Counted from the stretch's first letter, positions 8,735 to 18,455 are shown. The stretch is DNA of 64,000 nucleotides from AP-15 sp963833745 (GCA_963833745.1 CAWHZD010000007.1:806001-870000), one strand, 5' to 3'. Notes: generated by a model not told the origin, from the letters alone. Numbers and translations: made by a program.

Positions 8735-9439
8735 TCAGGCGCGCTGCTCGGGGGGGAGCTGCAGGCGGTAGCCGACCCCTGTTTCGGTCAGGATGTGGGT
8801 CGGCCGGGTCGGATCGGGTTCGAGCTTAGCCCGCAGCCCGCGGATAAATACGCGCAGGTACTGCACCTCCTCGGCTTGCGCCGGGCCCCACACTTCGCGC
8901 AGCAGCTGGCGGTGGGTCAGCACCTTGCCGGCATGCATGACGAGATGGCGCAAGAGGTCGAACTCCTTCGGCGACAATTTGACCTCACGGCCGTCGCGGG
9001 TCACGTGCCGGCGCACCAGGTCGACGGCCAGGTCCCCCGAGACGAAGGCCGGCAATTCGCCCTGTGCATGAAACGCGTGGCGCAACGCCGCGCGCATTCG
9101 CGCCATCAGCTCGGCCATGCCAAACGGCTTGCCGACGTAATCGTCGGCGCCGAGGTCGAGTGCGGCGACCTTTGAGCGCTCGTCGTGGCGCGCCGACAAC
9201 ACCACGATCGGCACCCGCGAGGTCTGGCGGATTTCGCCGATCAGACCGAGGCCGCTGCGGTCGGGCAGCCCCAGGTCGAGGATCACCAGATCGGGCTTTT
9301 CGGCGCCAACCAGTCGCAGCGCGGTCACGGCGTCGTCGGCCTCGACGACGCGGTAGTCGTCGGCCGTCAACGTCGTTCGCAGCAGCCGCCGGATCGGCGG
9401 TTCGTCATCGACGACCAGCACCGTCAGCGGTCTAGCCAT
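8735..9439 (-). CDS. kdpE: KdpE response regulator, OmpR family
   Basis: The 234-residue product has a receiver domain (VVDDEPPIRRLL start, phospho-acceptor D55 in ILDLGLPD, K104 in YVGKP). A C-terminal winged-helix DNA-binding domain follows (LSPKEFDLLRHLVMHAGKVLTHRQLL...GVGYRL). These features and the partner gene identify KdpE, which normally activates the potassium ATPase operon kdpFABC. Start ATG 9439 overlaps the end of kdpD by eight bases; an ATG at 9454 is possible. No kdpFABC is present in the window, so the target is either elsewhere or replaced. Confidence 0.88.
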   Translation of the reverse strand: MARPLTVLVVDDEPPIRRLLRTTLTADDYRVVEADDAVTALRLVGAEKPDLVILDLGLPDRSGLGLIGEIRQTSRVPIVVLSARHDERSKVAALDLGADDYVGKPFGMAELMARMRAALRHAFHAQGELPAFVSGDLAVDLVRRHVTRDGREVKLSPKEFDLLRHLVMHAGKVLTHRQLLREVWGPAQAEEVQYLRVFIRGLRAKLEPDPTRPTHILTETGVGYRLQLPPEQRA

Positions 9440-12144
9440 GCGCCATCGCGGCACGCCGCTCGGTCTTGATCTCAGGGACGACCGGCATCCGAATCGTCAA
9501 TACCGCACCCGAGCGGTCACGGCGGTTGCGGGCGACGATCCACCCGCCCAGCGCTTCGACAAAGCCGCGGCAGATGGCAAGGCCGAGCCCGGTCCCGGCG
9601 CGCCGCCGGTCCTGAGCCTGGACGCGATAGAATTTGTCGAAAATGCGTTCGAGGTCGTTGGGCGGTATTCCCGGCCCCTCATCGACAACCTCGATCTCGA
9701 CCAGTTCGCCGTCGCGGCCGGCGCGGATGTCGATCCGGCTGCCGGGCGGCGAATATTTTGCCGCATTGTCGAGAAGGTTGAATAGCACTTGATCGAACAG
9801 CACGGCATCGAGCTGCAGCATCGGCAATTCGGGCGCGACGACGGCTTGAACATGGTGCCGCGCCAGCACGCTCCCCGCCCGCTGCAAGGCCGCGCCGATG
9901 ATCTCGCCGACATCGATCAGATCGAGCTTCAGCTCGATCGCACCCGAATTCGAGCCGGGTCATGTCGAGCAGGTTGGAGACAAAGCGGTTCAGCCGCTCG
10001 GCCTCGTCGTGAAGGGTCGCCAGCAATTCCTCGCGCTCAGCGGCGCCGTATTTGTCCGGGAAGCTGCGCAAAGTCGACACCGCGCCGAGGATCGAGGCCA
10101 GCGGGGTGCGCAGATCGTGCGAGATCGAGGTCAGCAGCGCCGCGCGCAGCCGCTCGGTTTCGGCCAACATGCGCGCCTCGTCGAGCCCCTTGGCCAGCGA
10201 AATACGCTCGATCGCCACCGCGGCCTGATCGGCGAGCGCATCGAGCAGGCGCCTTCCGTCGGGCGTCAGCAGCGGCCCCGGCGCATCGCGGTCGATGCCG
10301 ATCACGCCGACCGGACCGCTGCCGGTGCGCAACGGCAAAAACAGGCGCTTGCCGCCGGGTAGGGTGTCGGCCCCGCGTCCGGCCGCGCGGTTGTGCTCCC
10401 AGGTCCAGCGCGCCGCCGCCATGTCGGCGTCGTCGAGCAGGTCCTCGGGCGGATAGGCCGACGTCACTTCGAGCCCCTCGCCATCACCTATGGGCATCAG
10501 CAGCATCGCGCGGACATCGAGCATCGAGGCGATCTGGTACGCTGTCGCCCATAAGAGGTCGTCGAGCGCACCGATTCCGGCGATCTTGCGGCTGAACGCA
10601 TAGAGCTCGGCCGTCGTCTTGGCGCGGGCGCGGGTGGTCACCACCTGGCTGCGGGTCGATGCCGTCAGATGACTGACGATGACCGCCACCACCAGAAAAA
10701 AGAACAGCGCGACGACGTTCTCGGGGTCGCCGATCGTAAAAGTGTAGAGCGGCGGCAGAAAGAAGAAATTATAGGCCAGGACACTCAGCACACAGGCGAA
10801 CAGCGATGGCAGCAAGCCCCATGCGACCGCCGAGGCGAGTACTGCGGTCAGAAACACCAGCGAGATGCTTTGCACTGCGACGAATTTTTGCAGGAACAGG
10901 CCGGTGCCGAGCGCGAGCGCGACGGCTGCGGCGCTGCCGAGATAGGGGGCGGGGCGGACGGCCGTGGCAGACGGACGGGTCGCGATCGACTTCGCGGGTA
11001 CCGGCTCCTCGTCGTCGCCCGAAATCACATGCAGGCTGATCTGCCCGCTCTTGCGCATCAGCTCGCGTACGACCGAGCCGTGCATTAGCTCGAACCAGCG
11101 CGAGCGCGCCGATTTTCCGATGACGATCTGGGTGATGTTATTGGCGCCGGCGTAGGCGATCAGCTCGTCGGCGATGTTGCGGCCCGGAATGGTGATCGTC
11201 GACGCCCCGAGCCGCTCGGCCAGCCGCGAATGATCGGCGATGCGGTCGCGCTCGGCGTCGCTGAGCCGCTGGGTGCGCGCGGTCTCGACATAGATTGCGG
11301 TCCACGGCACCCGCAAGCGGTCGGCGACCCGCCGCGCATAGCGGATCAGCCCGGCCGTGCTCGGCGCCTCGCTGACACAGACCAGCAGCCGCTCGCCGGC
11401 CGGCCACGGCCCGGCAATCGCGTGCTCGCGCATGTGGGAGAGCAGCTGCTCGTCGACGCGCTGGGCGGTGCGCCGCAACGCCAGCTCGCGCAGAGCCGTC
11501 AGATTGCCGGTCGAGAAGAAGTGGCGGACGGCGCGCTCGGCCTGCTGCGGCACATAGACCTTGCCTTCGTGCAGGCGCTTGATCAGGTCCTCCGGCGACA
11601 GGTCGATGACCTCGATGTCGTCGGCCTGGTCGAGGACGCTGTCCGGCACGGTCTCGCGCACCCGGATGCGGGTGATTTTCGCGACCACGTCGTTCAGGCT
11701 TTCGACATGCTGGATGTTCAGGGTCGCGAACACGTCGATGCCGGCCGCGATCAGCTCTTCGACATCGAGATACCGTTTGGGGTGGCGGCAGCCAGGGGCA
11801 TTGGTGTGCGCCAATTCGTCGACGAGTACCAGCTGCGGACGCCGCTTCAGGATCGCGTCGAGATCCATCTCGGCCAGCAGATGACCCTTGTACTCGACCT
11901 GCTGGCGGGGGATGGCTTCGAGCCCGTCGAGCAGGCCCTCGGTTTCGCGCCGTCCGTGCGGCTCGACGATGCCGACAGCGACATCGACCCCTTCGCGCCG
12001 CTTGGCCTGCGCGCTCAGCAGCATCTCATAGGTCTTGCCGACCCCGGGCGCCGCGCCGAGGAATATCTTCAGGCGGCCGCGGCCTTCATGCTTGGCCGCC
12101 GCCAACAGCGCGTCGGGCGACGGTCTTCCCTCACGCTCGGACAT
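9432..12144 (-). pseudogene. kdpD: Sensor kinase KdpD, interrupted by a one-base frameshift
   Basis: The first frame (12144 down) carries the KdpD domain with Walker A GAAPGVGKT (30-38) and DELAHTN (109-115), a universal-stress domain, four membrane helices (about 395-500), a GAF-like region and the phospho-acceptor helix ISHDLRTPLAS with H676. It leaves the family sequence straight after LLDMTRLE. The ATPase part (NLLDNAAKYS, DEGPGIPP, GTGLGLAI) continues in another frame down to 9432. Removing one base within GAATT at 9946-9950 restores LESGAIELKLDLIDVGEI and one protein of 903 residues, the usual KdpD size. As written, the kinase loses its catalytic domain. Real mutation or sequencing error cannot be told apart here. 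Confidence 0.85.
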
Positions 12145-12669
12145 GTGCAGAGTGTAACGCGTTTCACTGGCGCCGGTGAACGAAAGCCGACTGCACTGTT
12201 GGTCGCGCGGTTCATCGCAATCCGATTTCCGCTAATATCTGTTTTCGGAGGACGCCGCCGCATGCGATCGACCCCACTTGCGACATGGCGAAAGCTGTGG
12301 CGTCTGGACAATCCAGCGACACCGAGATGCTGAAGAACGTCTCCTCGGCCAATGTTCGAAGCCGTGACCCGCGCCAAAGAAAATCGCGTCGGAATCGGGG
12401 GGCATGCGAGCCTTTTCGGTGTCTGGCACTGGTCGCCGGATGGTCCGGGATGAGACGCCGGCGGACATCGAAGAGATGATCGTCCACCAGATCGGCGGCT
12501 TGCGAGGTGTTGCGCGTCGCCGGGTACTACGCCGGCCACCTCCAGGCGCACGGCACCTTACCCAGTCTCGCGGCGGTGGATCGCGCGACCGTCCTGCGAT
12601 CGGCCGTTGCCATAGCCGATATCGGCATACCGAGTCGAAAAAGAGAAATCCGAGCAAAGCGAGACTGGA
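12145..12669. other. Intergenic stretch upstream of kdpD, no supported gene
   Basis: About 525 bases between the kdpD start and the next gene. GGAGG at 12247-12251 precedes an ATG (12262) that opens only 23 codons, followed by other short plus-strand frames none of which resembles a known protein. There is no trace of kdpC or other kdp structural genes on the minus strand. The stretch may be eroded coding DNA plus the kdpD promoter. Confidence 0.5.
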
Positions 12670-13248
12670 ATGAGGCACCGCAGCTTCGTGTCCGCAGCCA
12701 ATTTGCCTCTTGCAGGCATGCGTCTTGCCCGCGCAGGGCGTGATTGGACGCCCGCGCGCCGATGCTGCTCGCTTGCGCCCTCGATCCTCGCCCTGGTCGC
12801 TATATTTGGCTGCTGTAGCAGCGCCTTCGCAGGGCAGCGGTTTCAAGCCGACGAGTGGATCACCGAATGTGGCGGGAGACCCGGCAGCAGCAACGGCGAC
12901 TGTTCGATTACCGTGCCGTTTTGGCAGACCGGCGACAACGGCAAGGGTTCCTTCGCGCTCGTCGTGATGCTTCAAACCGGGAATATCGGTATTGTCGGGA
13001 GCCCGGTGCCGGTGAGAGCGGTTCTGCGGGTCGACAAAAACCCGGCAGCCGTTTGTAGCGGCGCACGCTATTGCATTTTTCCGACGGCGCAGTCGCTTGC
13101 CTTGATCAGACAGCTCGACATCGGCTCGCTAATACTAATCGATGTCTTCTCTGCCAAATCGCAATTTAGCTTTAGCCTAAGCCCCAAGGGCTACCAGGCC
13201 GGGGTGGCGCAGATCCGGGCCTGGGGTTATCAAATGAGCGCCAACTGA
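12670..13248 (+). CDS. Exported protein, possibly IalB-like
   Basis: A 192-residue protein with a long N-region and a hydrophobic core (SLAPSILALVAIFGC) ending in SSAFA, read as a signal peptide cleaved near residue 54. The mature part has two Cys pairs (CGGRPGSSNGDC and CSGARYC), a VRAVLRVDKNP segment and a late FSFSLSPKGYQAGVAQIRAW helix. This layout recalls invasion-associated locus B proteins of alphaproteobacteria, but the match is by eye and not certain. An ATG 16 codons later (MRLARAG) is an alternative start that shortens the N-region. It stands alone. Confidence 0.65.
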   Translation: MRHRSFVSAANLPLAGMRLARAGRDWTPARRCCSLAPSILALVAIFGCCSSAFAGQRFQADEWITECGGRPGSSNGDCSITVPFWQTGDNGKGSFALVVMLQTGNIGIVGSPVPVRAVLRVDKNPAAVCSGARYCIFPTAQSLALIRQLDIGSLILIDVFSAKSQFSFSLSPKGYQAGVAQIRAWGYQMSAN

Positions 13249-13310
13249 GCCGTTCGAGTAACAAGGCGACAGTACGTTGGTAATCCACCATGCTGCCCGG
13301 ATGAATGATT

Positions 13311-13469
13311 TCAGCGATGATAAAATTCGAGCATCGGCAGTATAATGGGTACCCAACCCAGCAACGAAAGCGTAAGAATAACGAGAGCCGCCGTCCGACT
13401 GGGTAGCCGACCGACGTCGGTCCGTCGATCTTGTTGCCCGATATCGGTTACAAAAGTATTAACTTGCAT
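13311..13469 (-). CDS. Small single-pass membrane protein (52 residues)
   Basis: A short minus-strand frame with ATG 13467-13469 and GGAG eight bases upstream encodes a 52-residue peptide. It has a charged N-terminal half (QQDRRTDVGR) followed by one hydrophobic helix, SRTAALVILTLSLLGWVPII. The helix resembles that of the small protein at 13777-13977 on the other strand (SPLTSLIVVTLLSLAIWVAI). The ribosome site, the helix and the resemblance support it as a gene. Function unknown. Confidence 0.5.
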   Translation of the reverse strand: MQVNTFVTDIGQQDRRTDVGRLPSRTAALVILTLSLLGWVPIILPMLEFYHR

Positions 13470-13776
13470 AGTGTTGCTCCACAGCGCGCCTTTGTCAAGC
13501 AGCAGTGCTAAAGGTATGGTACGAGGTGAATTATGCCAACGACGATCGCTGCGATATTTGCTGTAATTTATCCCGGATATTAGGGAAATTTCGAATGCTG
13601 CTGTGGAAAGAGATAGCTGTGAGATGCGGATAATCCGGGTTCTGCGACGAAATTATGACGTTAGGCGGACGCTGTGCTGACATAAAGGAGAATATTCTGC
13701 GCGGACGTGTGCGTCTGCGGTCGCAACGGACGCGCTACGGCGCCACCCCGTCCGGCCGAGGATTGGGGAGCAGCCG

Positions 13777-13977
13777 GTGAATCGCGATGCGGCGTCCGAC
13801 TACCCAAGAGCTGGTAACCAAACTCGCCGCGACACCGAGCCGCCGGTAATCGACATGTCGGCTGAGCTGGTGACCCGTCGGTTCAGTCCGCTGACTTCGT
13901 TGATCGTGGTTACGTTGCTGTCGCTCGCCATATGGGTGGCGATCTGGACAATGTTCCGCTCGATATTGTGGGGATAA
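13777..13977 (+). CDS. Small single-pass membrane protein (66 residues)
   Basis: GTG 13777 follows GGGGAG by six bases. The product has about 32 polar residues and then one membrane helix, LTSLIVVTLLSLAIWVAIW, ending close to the C-terminus. A later ATG (13855, MSAELVTRRF) would keep just the helix and lacks a clear ribosome site. The helix is similar to that of the divergent 52-residue frame at 13311-13469, which argues that both are real and related. No partner or function can be named. Confidence 0.5.
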   Translation: MNRDAASDYPRAGNQTRRDTEPPVIDMSAELVTRRFSPLTSLIVVTLLSLAIWVAIWTMFRSILWG

Positions 13978-14393
13978 GGGGTTGCGGCGTCGGCGCGCTG
14001 CTTGCGTTTGAAGCTTTACCTGTCGAACCGCGCCGCCTTGCCGGCGCAATCTCGCTCGACGCAAGGGCCGGCGACCCCGGCCCTTCGCAGGACTTTCGAC
14101 ACTTGCTGACGCCGGTTGGCGAGCCCGATGACTTCAAGCCCGCTGCAGACAACAGCCAATGCATTGGCACCGGAGACGAAAAACAACGCGTCACTAGGCG
14201 CCCTATGGACCAAATCTAAGACAATATCTGCTCAAGCTCAGGCACTGAATATCGAAGATTTCTACCAAAAAAATCCTATGCCCCGACAAGAGGTAGGTGA
14301 GCCTCCTTAAGCCTCGGTTCGATTTTGGTTGGCGGAATTTTTGAGCGGGCGTAGCCTGTCACGCAAAATCTGCCTGCGATAGGAGTGCCCGCG
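13978..14393 (+). other. Intergenic stretch, nothing recognised
   Basis: Roughly 415 bases with lower GC than the surroundings. Short open frames on both strands have no ribosome sites and no family-like sequence. The last 15 bases contain the Shine-Dalgarno AGGAG (14381-14385) of the cupin gene. Confidence 0.5.
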
Positions 14394-14927
14394 ATGGAGA
14401 GAGAGCGCACACCGAAGATCGAAGAGCATTTGTTCGCCGATGACGGCATCGTGCCCAACAACCCCCGCCTTCCGCTCGTCGTCTATCGCGGTGTGCTCGC
14501 CACCGGCCCCGGCGCCGCCGCGGCCTGCGAGACGTTGTTCACCGGCAACGGCTGGAGCGGCGGATGGCGGGGCGGCGTCTATCCCTACCACCATTATCAC
14601 AGCACCGCGCACGAGGCGCTCGGCATCGTCGCCGGCTCGGCGCAGGTGCGTCTCGGCGGCGAAAGCGGTGCCGTCGTCAATTTGTACGCTGGCGACGTGG
14701 TCGTGATCCCGGCCGGCGTCGCGCACAAGGGCGAGTCGACGAGTTCGGATCTGTTGATCGTCGGCGCCTATCCGGGCGGTCTTGGCCCCGACATGCGGGT
14801 CCCCGGCAAAGGCGACCGCGAGCGCGCACTTGCCAACATTGCCGGCGTGCCCTCGCCCGCCACTGATCCGGTATGCGGTGCCTCTGGTCCGCTGGTCGAG
14901 CGCTGGCGTGCCGGCGCGCAGCGCTGA
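14394..14927 (+). CDS. Cupin-domain protein, YjlB-like
   Basis: The 177-residue protein has one cupin barrel: metal-binding block YHHYHSTAHEALGIVAGSAQ, then GDVVVIPAGVAHKG. Lines such as PRLPLVVYRGVLA at the start and YPGGLGPDMR after the barrel fit the Bacillus YjlB family. Its biochemical role is unknown. ATG 14394 has AGGAG eight bases upstream. It converges with the lipoprotein gene three bases downstream. Confidence 0.8.
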   Translation: MERERTPKIEEHLFADDGIVPNNPRLPLVVYRGVLATGPGAAAACETLFTGNGWSGGWRGGVYPYHHYHSTAHEALGIVAGSAQVRLGGESGAVVNLYAGDVVVIPAGVAHKGESTSSDLLIVGAYPGGLGPDMRVPGKGDRERALANIAGVPSPATDPVCGASGPLVERWRAGAQR

Positions 14928-14930
14928 CGG

Positions 14931-15287
14931 CTACAGGCAGCTTCCGCTGTAGACGACGTCGCCGCCATTGCCAAAAGCAAGGTCGTTCGGCGGTTCGCCG
15001 AAGGCCGCTCGCTGCGGCGGGACCAGCAGGTTTCGCTGGTAGACGACGTAACCGCCGCGGCAAATACCTTGCGCCTCCAGCGTCTGGGCAAGCCAGTCGC
15101 GGCGGATCTGCTCGGCCGCTCCGTCGTCGTTTGCGGTCATGACCGTGTCGGTGCGGGCGCTGTAGACAAAGCTGTGATCGGCACCGGGAGTGAAGCTCTG
15201 GACGCGCACGCGGTCGTTGTCGATGCAGCCGGAAAGTGTCGCAAGGGACAGCGCCGAAATCAAACAGGCGAGGGCAGGCGCGCGCAT
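14931..15287 (-). CDS. Small lipoprotein
   Basis: 118 residues with a lipoprotein signal: MRAPALACLISALSLATLSGC, where LSGC is the lipobox and C21 the lipidated residue. The mature part has Cys in GICRGGYVVYQR and GSCL. No family is recognised. Asp in the +2/+3 positions (C-I-D-N) leaves sorting between inner and outer membrane open. It diverges from the stress-protein gene at 15430. Confidence 0.75.
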   Translation of the reverse strand: MRAPALACLISALSLATLSGCIDNDRVRVQSFTPGADHSFVYSARTDTVMTANDDGAAEQIRRDWLAQTLEAQGICRGGYVVYQRNLLVPPQRAAFGEPPNDLAFGNGGDVVYSGSCL

Positions 15288-15429
15288 CGGGCAAAACCTC
15301 TGATCGAATTGACGCTGTCTTCTCTCATTTTGCGGATCGAGGCAAGAACCGGCGATCGATCGCGCGTTGCCGGCTGCGTCGGCCGGGCATTATCCTGCCC
15401 GACGGCAGAACGAATGCGAATGCGGGGGG

Positions 15430-16278
15430 ATGATGAGTTACAAGGATCTGCTGGTGGTTCTCGACGCGGCTGACGATACGCGTGGCCGGATCGACCTCGC
15501 CGCCGCTCTCGCCGAGCGGTTTGCAGCGCATCTCGTTGGACTGTATCCTATCCCCGGCCCTGAACTGCCGCGCCGCGCCGGCTATGCCGACCTGGCGGCG
15601 CTCGAACCGGTCTATCACGAATGGCGCATGCGGGCGCTGGAGCAGGCCGAACAGACGCGCGAGGCGTTCGAACACGCGGCCCGGCCGCGCGGGGTCACGA
15701 CCGAATGGCGCGCCGTCGCCGAAGGCTGGGAGGCCGATCCGGCGTTGCACGCGCGCTACGCCGATTTGGCGATCCTCGGTCAGCGCGATCCTGATAACGA
15801 CGAGACGGCGTTTATCCGGCCGCGCCCGGACCGGGTGACATTGGCCTCAGGCCGGCCGATCCTGGTCGTACCCTATACCGGGAAATTCGAATCGGCCGGC
15901 CGTTGCGTGCTGGTCGCCTGGAATTCGAGCCGCGAAGCAGCGCGTGCCGTCGCCGACGCGATGCCGCTGTTGGCGGCGGCCGATGCCGTCACCGTGCTCG
16001 CGGTCGATCCGCACACCGGACCCGACGGACATGGCGACCTCCCCGGCGCCGACATCGCGCTGCATCTCGCCCGCCACGGCGTCAAGGCGCAGATCGAGCG
16101 GACCGTCTCGGCCGAGGTGCCGATCGGCGAAGTGCTGCTGTCGCGGGTCGCCGATCTCGGCGCCGACCTCCTGGTGATGGGCGCCTACGGCCATTCGCGC
16201 ACCCGCGAATTGCTGCTCGGCGGCGCCACCCGCTCGATCCTCGCGAGCATGACGATCCCGGTGCTGATGTCGCATTGA
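15430..16278 (+). CDS. Universal stress protein with two UspA domains
   Basis: The 282-residue product has two tandem UspA-like halves. The first opens YKDLLVVLDAADD, is weakly conserved, and ends ILVVPYTG. The second opens RCVLVAWNSSREAARA and ends with the nucleotide-binding block DLLVMGAYGHSRTRELLLGG...ILASMTIPVLMSH. The G-2x-G-9x-G(S/T) pattern is close to GAYGHSRTRELLLGGATRS, so the second half probably binds ATP. Start: tandem ATGs at 15430 and 15433 after a GGGGGG run. Confidence 0.88.
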   Translation: MMSYKDLLVVLDAADDTRGRIDLAAALAERFAAHLVGLYPIPGPELPRRAGYADLAALEPVYHEWRMRALEQAEQTREAFEHAARPRGVTTEWRAVAEGWEADPALHARYADLAILGQRDPDNDETAFIRPRPDRVTLASGRPILVVPYTGKFESAGRCVLVAWNSSREAARAVADAMPLLAAADAVTVLAVDPHTGPDGHGDLPGADIALHLARHGVKAQIERTVSAEVPIGEVLLSRVADLGADLLVMGAYGHSRTRELLLGGATRSILASMTIPVLMSH

Positions 16279-16372
16279 AGAGGGGGCCGTGCGGCGCAAT
16301 TCTACCCCTGCCGTCAAGCGCCGGACTGCCGCGCATTACACTGGAGACGCCGCAAACTTCCGGCGCCGGATG

Positions 16373-17536
16373 CTAAACGCGGTAGCGGTCGATCGCGGAG
16401 GGGTCGAGCTCGATGCCGAGGCCGGGCCGCTCCGGCAGCCGGATCATGCCGTCGCCGTCGATGCGCAGCGGCTCCTTCAGCAATTCGTCGCGCAGCCCAT
16501 TTGGGTTCTGGTCGAATTCGAGCACCAGTGCGTTTGGGATCGAGGCGGCAAAATGCAGTGAGGCGACGAGGGTCACCGCACTGGCAAAAGCATGCGGCGC
16601 CACCATCAAATGATGCGCCTGCGCCAGTGCCGCGATGCGGCGGCATTCGGAAAAGCCGCCGGACCAGGCGATGTCCGGCTGGACGATGTCGACGGCACCA
16701 CGGGTGATCAGCTCGCGAAAGCCGTAGAGCCCGATTTCGGTCTCGTAGCCGGCGATCGGCGTCGCCAGCGCCGCGGCGACGCGGGCGCTGCCGTCGATGT
16801 CGTCGGTCGCGACCGGCTCCTCGATCCAGTAGAGCCTATAGGGTTCAAGCGCACGGCCCATCTCGATCGCCATTGCCGGGCTCCAGGCACAGTTGACGTC
16901 GACCATCAGCTTGGCCCTGGGCCCGACCGCGCGGCGCACTGCGGCGACCCGGGCGATATCCACCTCGGGCTCGACCTCGCACAGCTCGGCACCGGCGGCA
17001 AGATGGCGCAGATGGGTCTGGGTGGACGGGTTGCGGCCGATCTTCATCTTCATGCCGCGGAAGCCTGACGCGCGGTAGCCCTCGGCCTCGCCGGCAAGGT
17101 CGTCGGCCGATTTCCCCTCCTGGTAAAAGCCGCCGCTGGCATACGCCTCGACCCGGTCGCGGCAGGCGCCGAGCATGCGGTAGACCGGCAGCTTCGCGAC
17201 CTTGCCGGCGATGTCCCACAGCGCGATGTCGATGCCGCTGATCGCGTTCATGACGATGCCGCGCCGGCCGAATTGGCGGGTGCGCGCGAACATTCTCTGC
17301 CACAGCCCTTCGATCAGCAGCGGGTCCTCGCCGACCAGCAGCGGCCGCAGCTGGTTGTCGATGACGTGGCGCGCGCTGCCGCCGCCGACACCGGCTTCGC
17401 CGATGCCGGTGATGCCTGCGTCAGTCTCGATTTCGACCAACAGGCCACCGCGGGCCGCCTGCATGCCGCCGGCGCTGCCGTAGGGCGGGTCGCAGCGATA
17501 GGACAGCGGTATTGCGTGAATGTCGGTGATCTTCAT
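16373..17536 (-). CDS. Enolase-superfamily enzyme (mandelate racemase / muconate lactonizing type)
   Basis: This 387-residue enzyme abstracts the alpha proton of a carboxylate substrate and dehydrates or epimerises it. It has the N-terminal capping domain (MKITDIHAIPLSYR) and a barrel with the KxK motif (K163, K165 in GMKMKIG). Metal ligands are D213 (MVDVNCAW), E239 (YWIEEP) and E265 (GYETE), with a late VAPHAF His. This pattern fits the mandelate racemase subgroup of sugar-acid dehydratases; substrate unknown. ATG 17536 lies four bases after the stop of the RidA gene, so the two form an operon. Confidence 0.88.
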   Translation of the reverse strand: MKITDIHAIPLSYRCDPPYGSAGGMQAARGGLLVEIETDAGITGIGEAGVGGGSARHVIDNQLRPLLVGEDPLLIEGLWQRMFARTRQFGRRGIVMNAISGIDIALWDIAGKVAKLPVYRMLGACRDRVEAYASGGFYQEGKSADDLAGEAEGYRASGFRGMKMKIGRNPSTQTHLRHLAAGAELCEVEPEVDIARVAAVRRAVGPRAKLMVDVNCAWSPAMAIEMGRALEPYRLYWIEEPVATDDIDGSARVAAALATPIAGYETEIGLYGFRELITRGAVDIVQPDIAWSGGFSECRRIAALAQAHHLMVAPHAFASAVTLVASLHFAASIPNALVLEFDQNPNGLRDELLKEPLRIDGDGMIRLPERPGLGIELDPSAIDRYRV

Positions 17537-17540
17537 GGCC

Positions 17541-17933
17541 TCAGCCCTCGCCCAGCACCGCCAAGAGGTCACATTGGATTTGCATCGGCGCCACGAGGTC
17601 GGTACTGGTCAGGGTGTGCCGGGCCGGGCGCGAATGCGGGTCGGGGAACATCTCGACCCAATGCTTGTTGAGGATCGGACGCAAGTTGCGGTCGGTGATC
17701 CACACGGTCATCTTGACGATGTCGTCGGGCGCGCCGCCGGCGGCGGCCATGACCCGGCGGACGTTGTCGAACATGAGCCGGCATTGCGCGTCGAGATCGG
17801 CCGGGACCTGGCCGGTCGCTGGATCGGCGCCGGAGATCGCCCCGGTCACGACAAACGGGCCACGCCGGCTGGCGCTCGGGATCGGGTTGACGTGGCTGGC
17901 CCCCGCCACGTTGATGCTGCGCCGTTTTTCCAT
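17541..17933 (-). CDS. RidA family protein
   Basis: 130 residues of the RidA/YjgF fold: an opening with INVAGASHVNPIPSASRRGPFVVTG, the middle block QCRLMFDNVRRVMAAAGGAPDDIVKMTVW, and the end block RPARHTLTSTDLVAPMQIQCDLLA. The usual catalytic Arg of true RidA (CTR...E) is replaced here by a PARHTLTSTDL segment, so it may belong to an Rid subgroup without imine deaminase activity. ATG 17933 is used; the frame stays open upstream without family sequence. Transcribed with the enolase-superfamily gene, it may process a product of that enzyme. Confidence 0.85.
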   Translation of the reverse strand: MEKRRSINVAGASHVNPIPSASRRGPFVVTGAISGADPATGQVPADLDAQCRLMFDNVRRVMAAAGGAPDDIVKMTVWITDRNLRPILNKHWVEMFPDPHSRPARHTLTSTDLVAPMQIQCDLLAVLGEG

Positions 17934-18026
17934 GATCGCCCTCCACCGCGTTTCAGCCAATCGCCCGCGCGCATCTCGCGGCCGGTCATGTATCATCGTA
18001 GCACCGTTTCCGGACCGGGAGCGCTG

Positions 18027-18455
18027 ATGCTGAGCGAGGATCAACAACGCTTTCTGGGGGGCCGCCGGGTCGGCCATCTGGCGACCGCGGACAGCAGCGG
18101 CATGCCGCACGTCGTGCCGGTGTGTTTTGCGTTGCGGGAGGGCGCCGTCTACATCACTATCGACCAGAAGCCGAAGGGCAACCCCCGGTCGCTCAAGCGG
18201 TTGCGGAACATCGCCGACAATCCGTCGGTGGCGTTGGTCGCCGATCGCTATGACGAAGACTGGACCCGGCTCGGCTGGGTCATGCTGCGCGGCCCGGCCG
18301 AAATCCTTGAGACCGGAACCGAGCATGACACCGCCCAGGAATTGTTGAGCGCTCGCTATCCGCAATACCGCCGCATGCAGCTCGCCGAATTGCCGGTCAT
18401 CGCCATTCGCATCGAACGGGTCGCGAGCTGGGGCGATCTTTCCGCCGATCCCTGA
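18027..18455 (+). CDS. Pyridoxamine 5'-phosphate oxidase-fold protein, possible F420-dependent type
   Basis: 142 residues of the split-barrel flavin/F420-binding fold: FLGGRRVGHLATADSSGMPHVVPVCFAL, then YITIDQKPKG, NIADNPSVALVADRYDEDW, and an end IRIERVASWGDL. These blocks match the PPOX class family annotated as probable F420-dependent (TIGR03668). Whether F420 is present in this organism cannot be told, and FMN is equally possible. ATG 18027 lacks a strong ribosome site. It diverges from the RidA gene. Confidence 0.82.
   Translation: MLSEDQQRFLGGRRVGHLATADSSGMPHVVPVCFALREGAVYITIDQKPKGNPRSLKRLRNIADNPSVALVADRYDEDWTRLGWVMLRGPAEILETGTEHDTAQELLSARYPQYRRMQLAELPVIAIRIERVASWGDLSADP

Noticed and set aside
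12232..12975. Minus-strand frame of 247 codons upstream of kdpD, considered as a possible kdpC remnant
   Set aside because: No KdpC motif in any frame; it overlaps the exported protein gene on the other strand.
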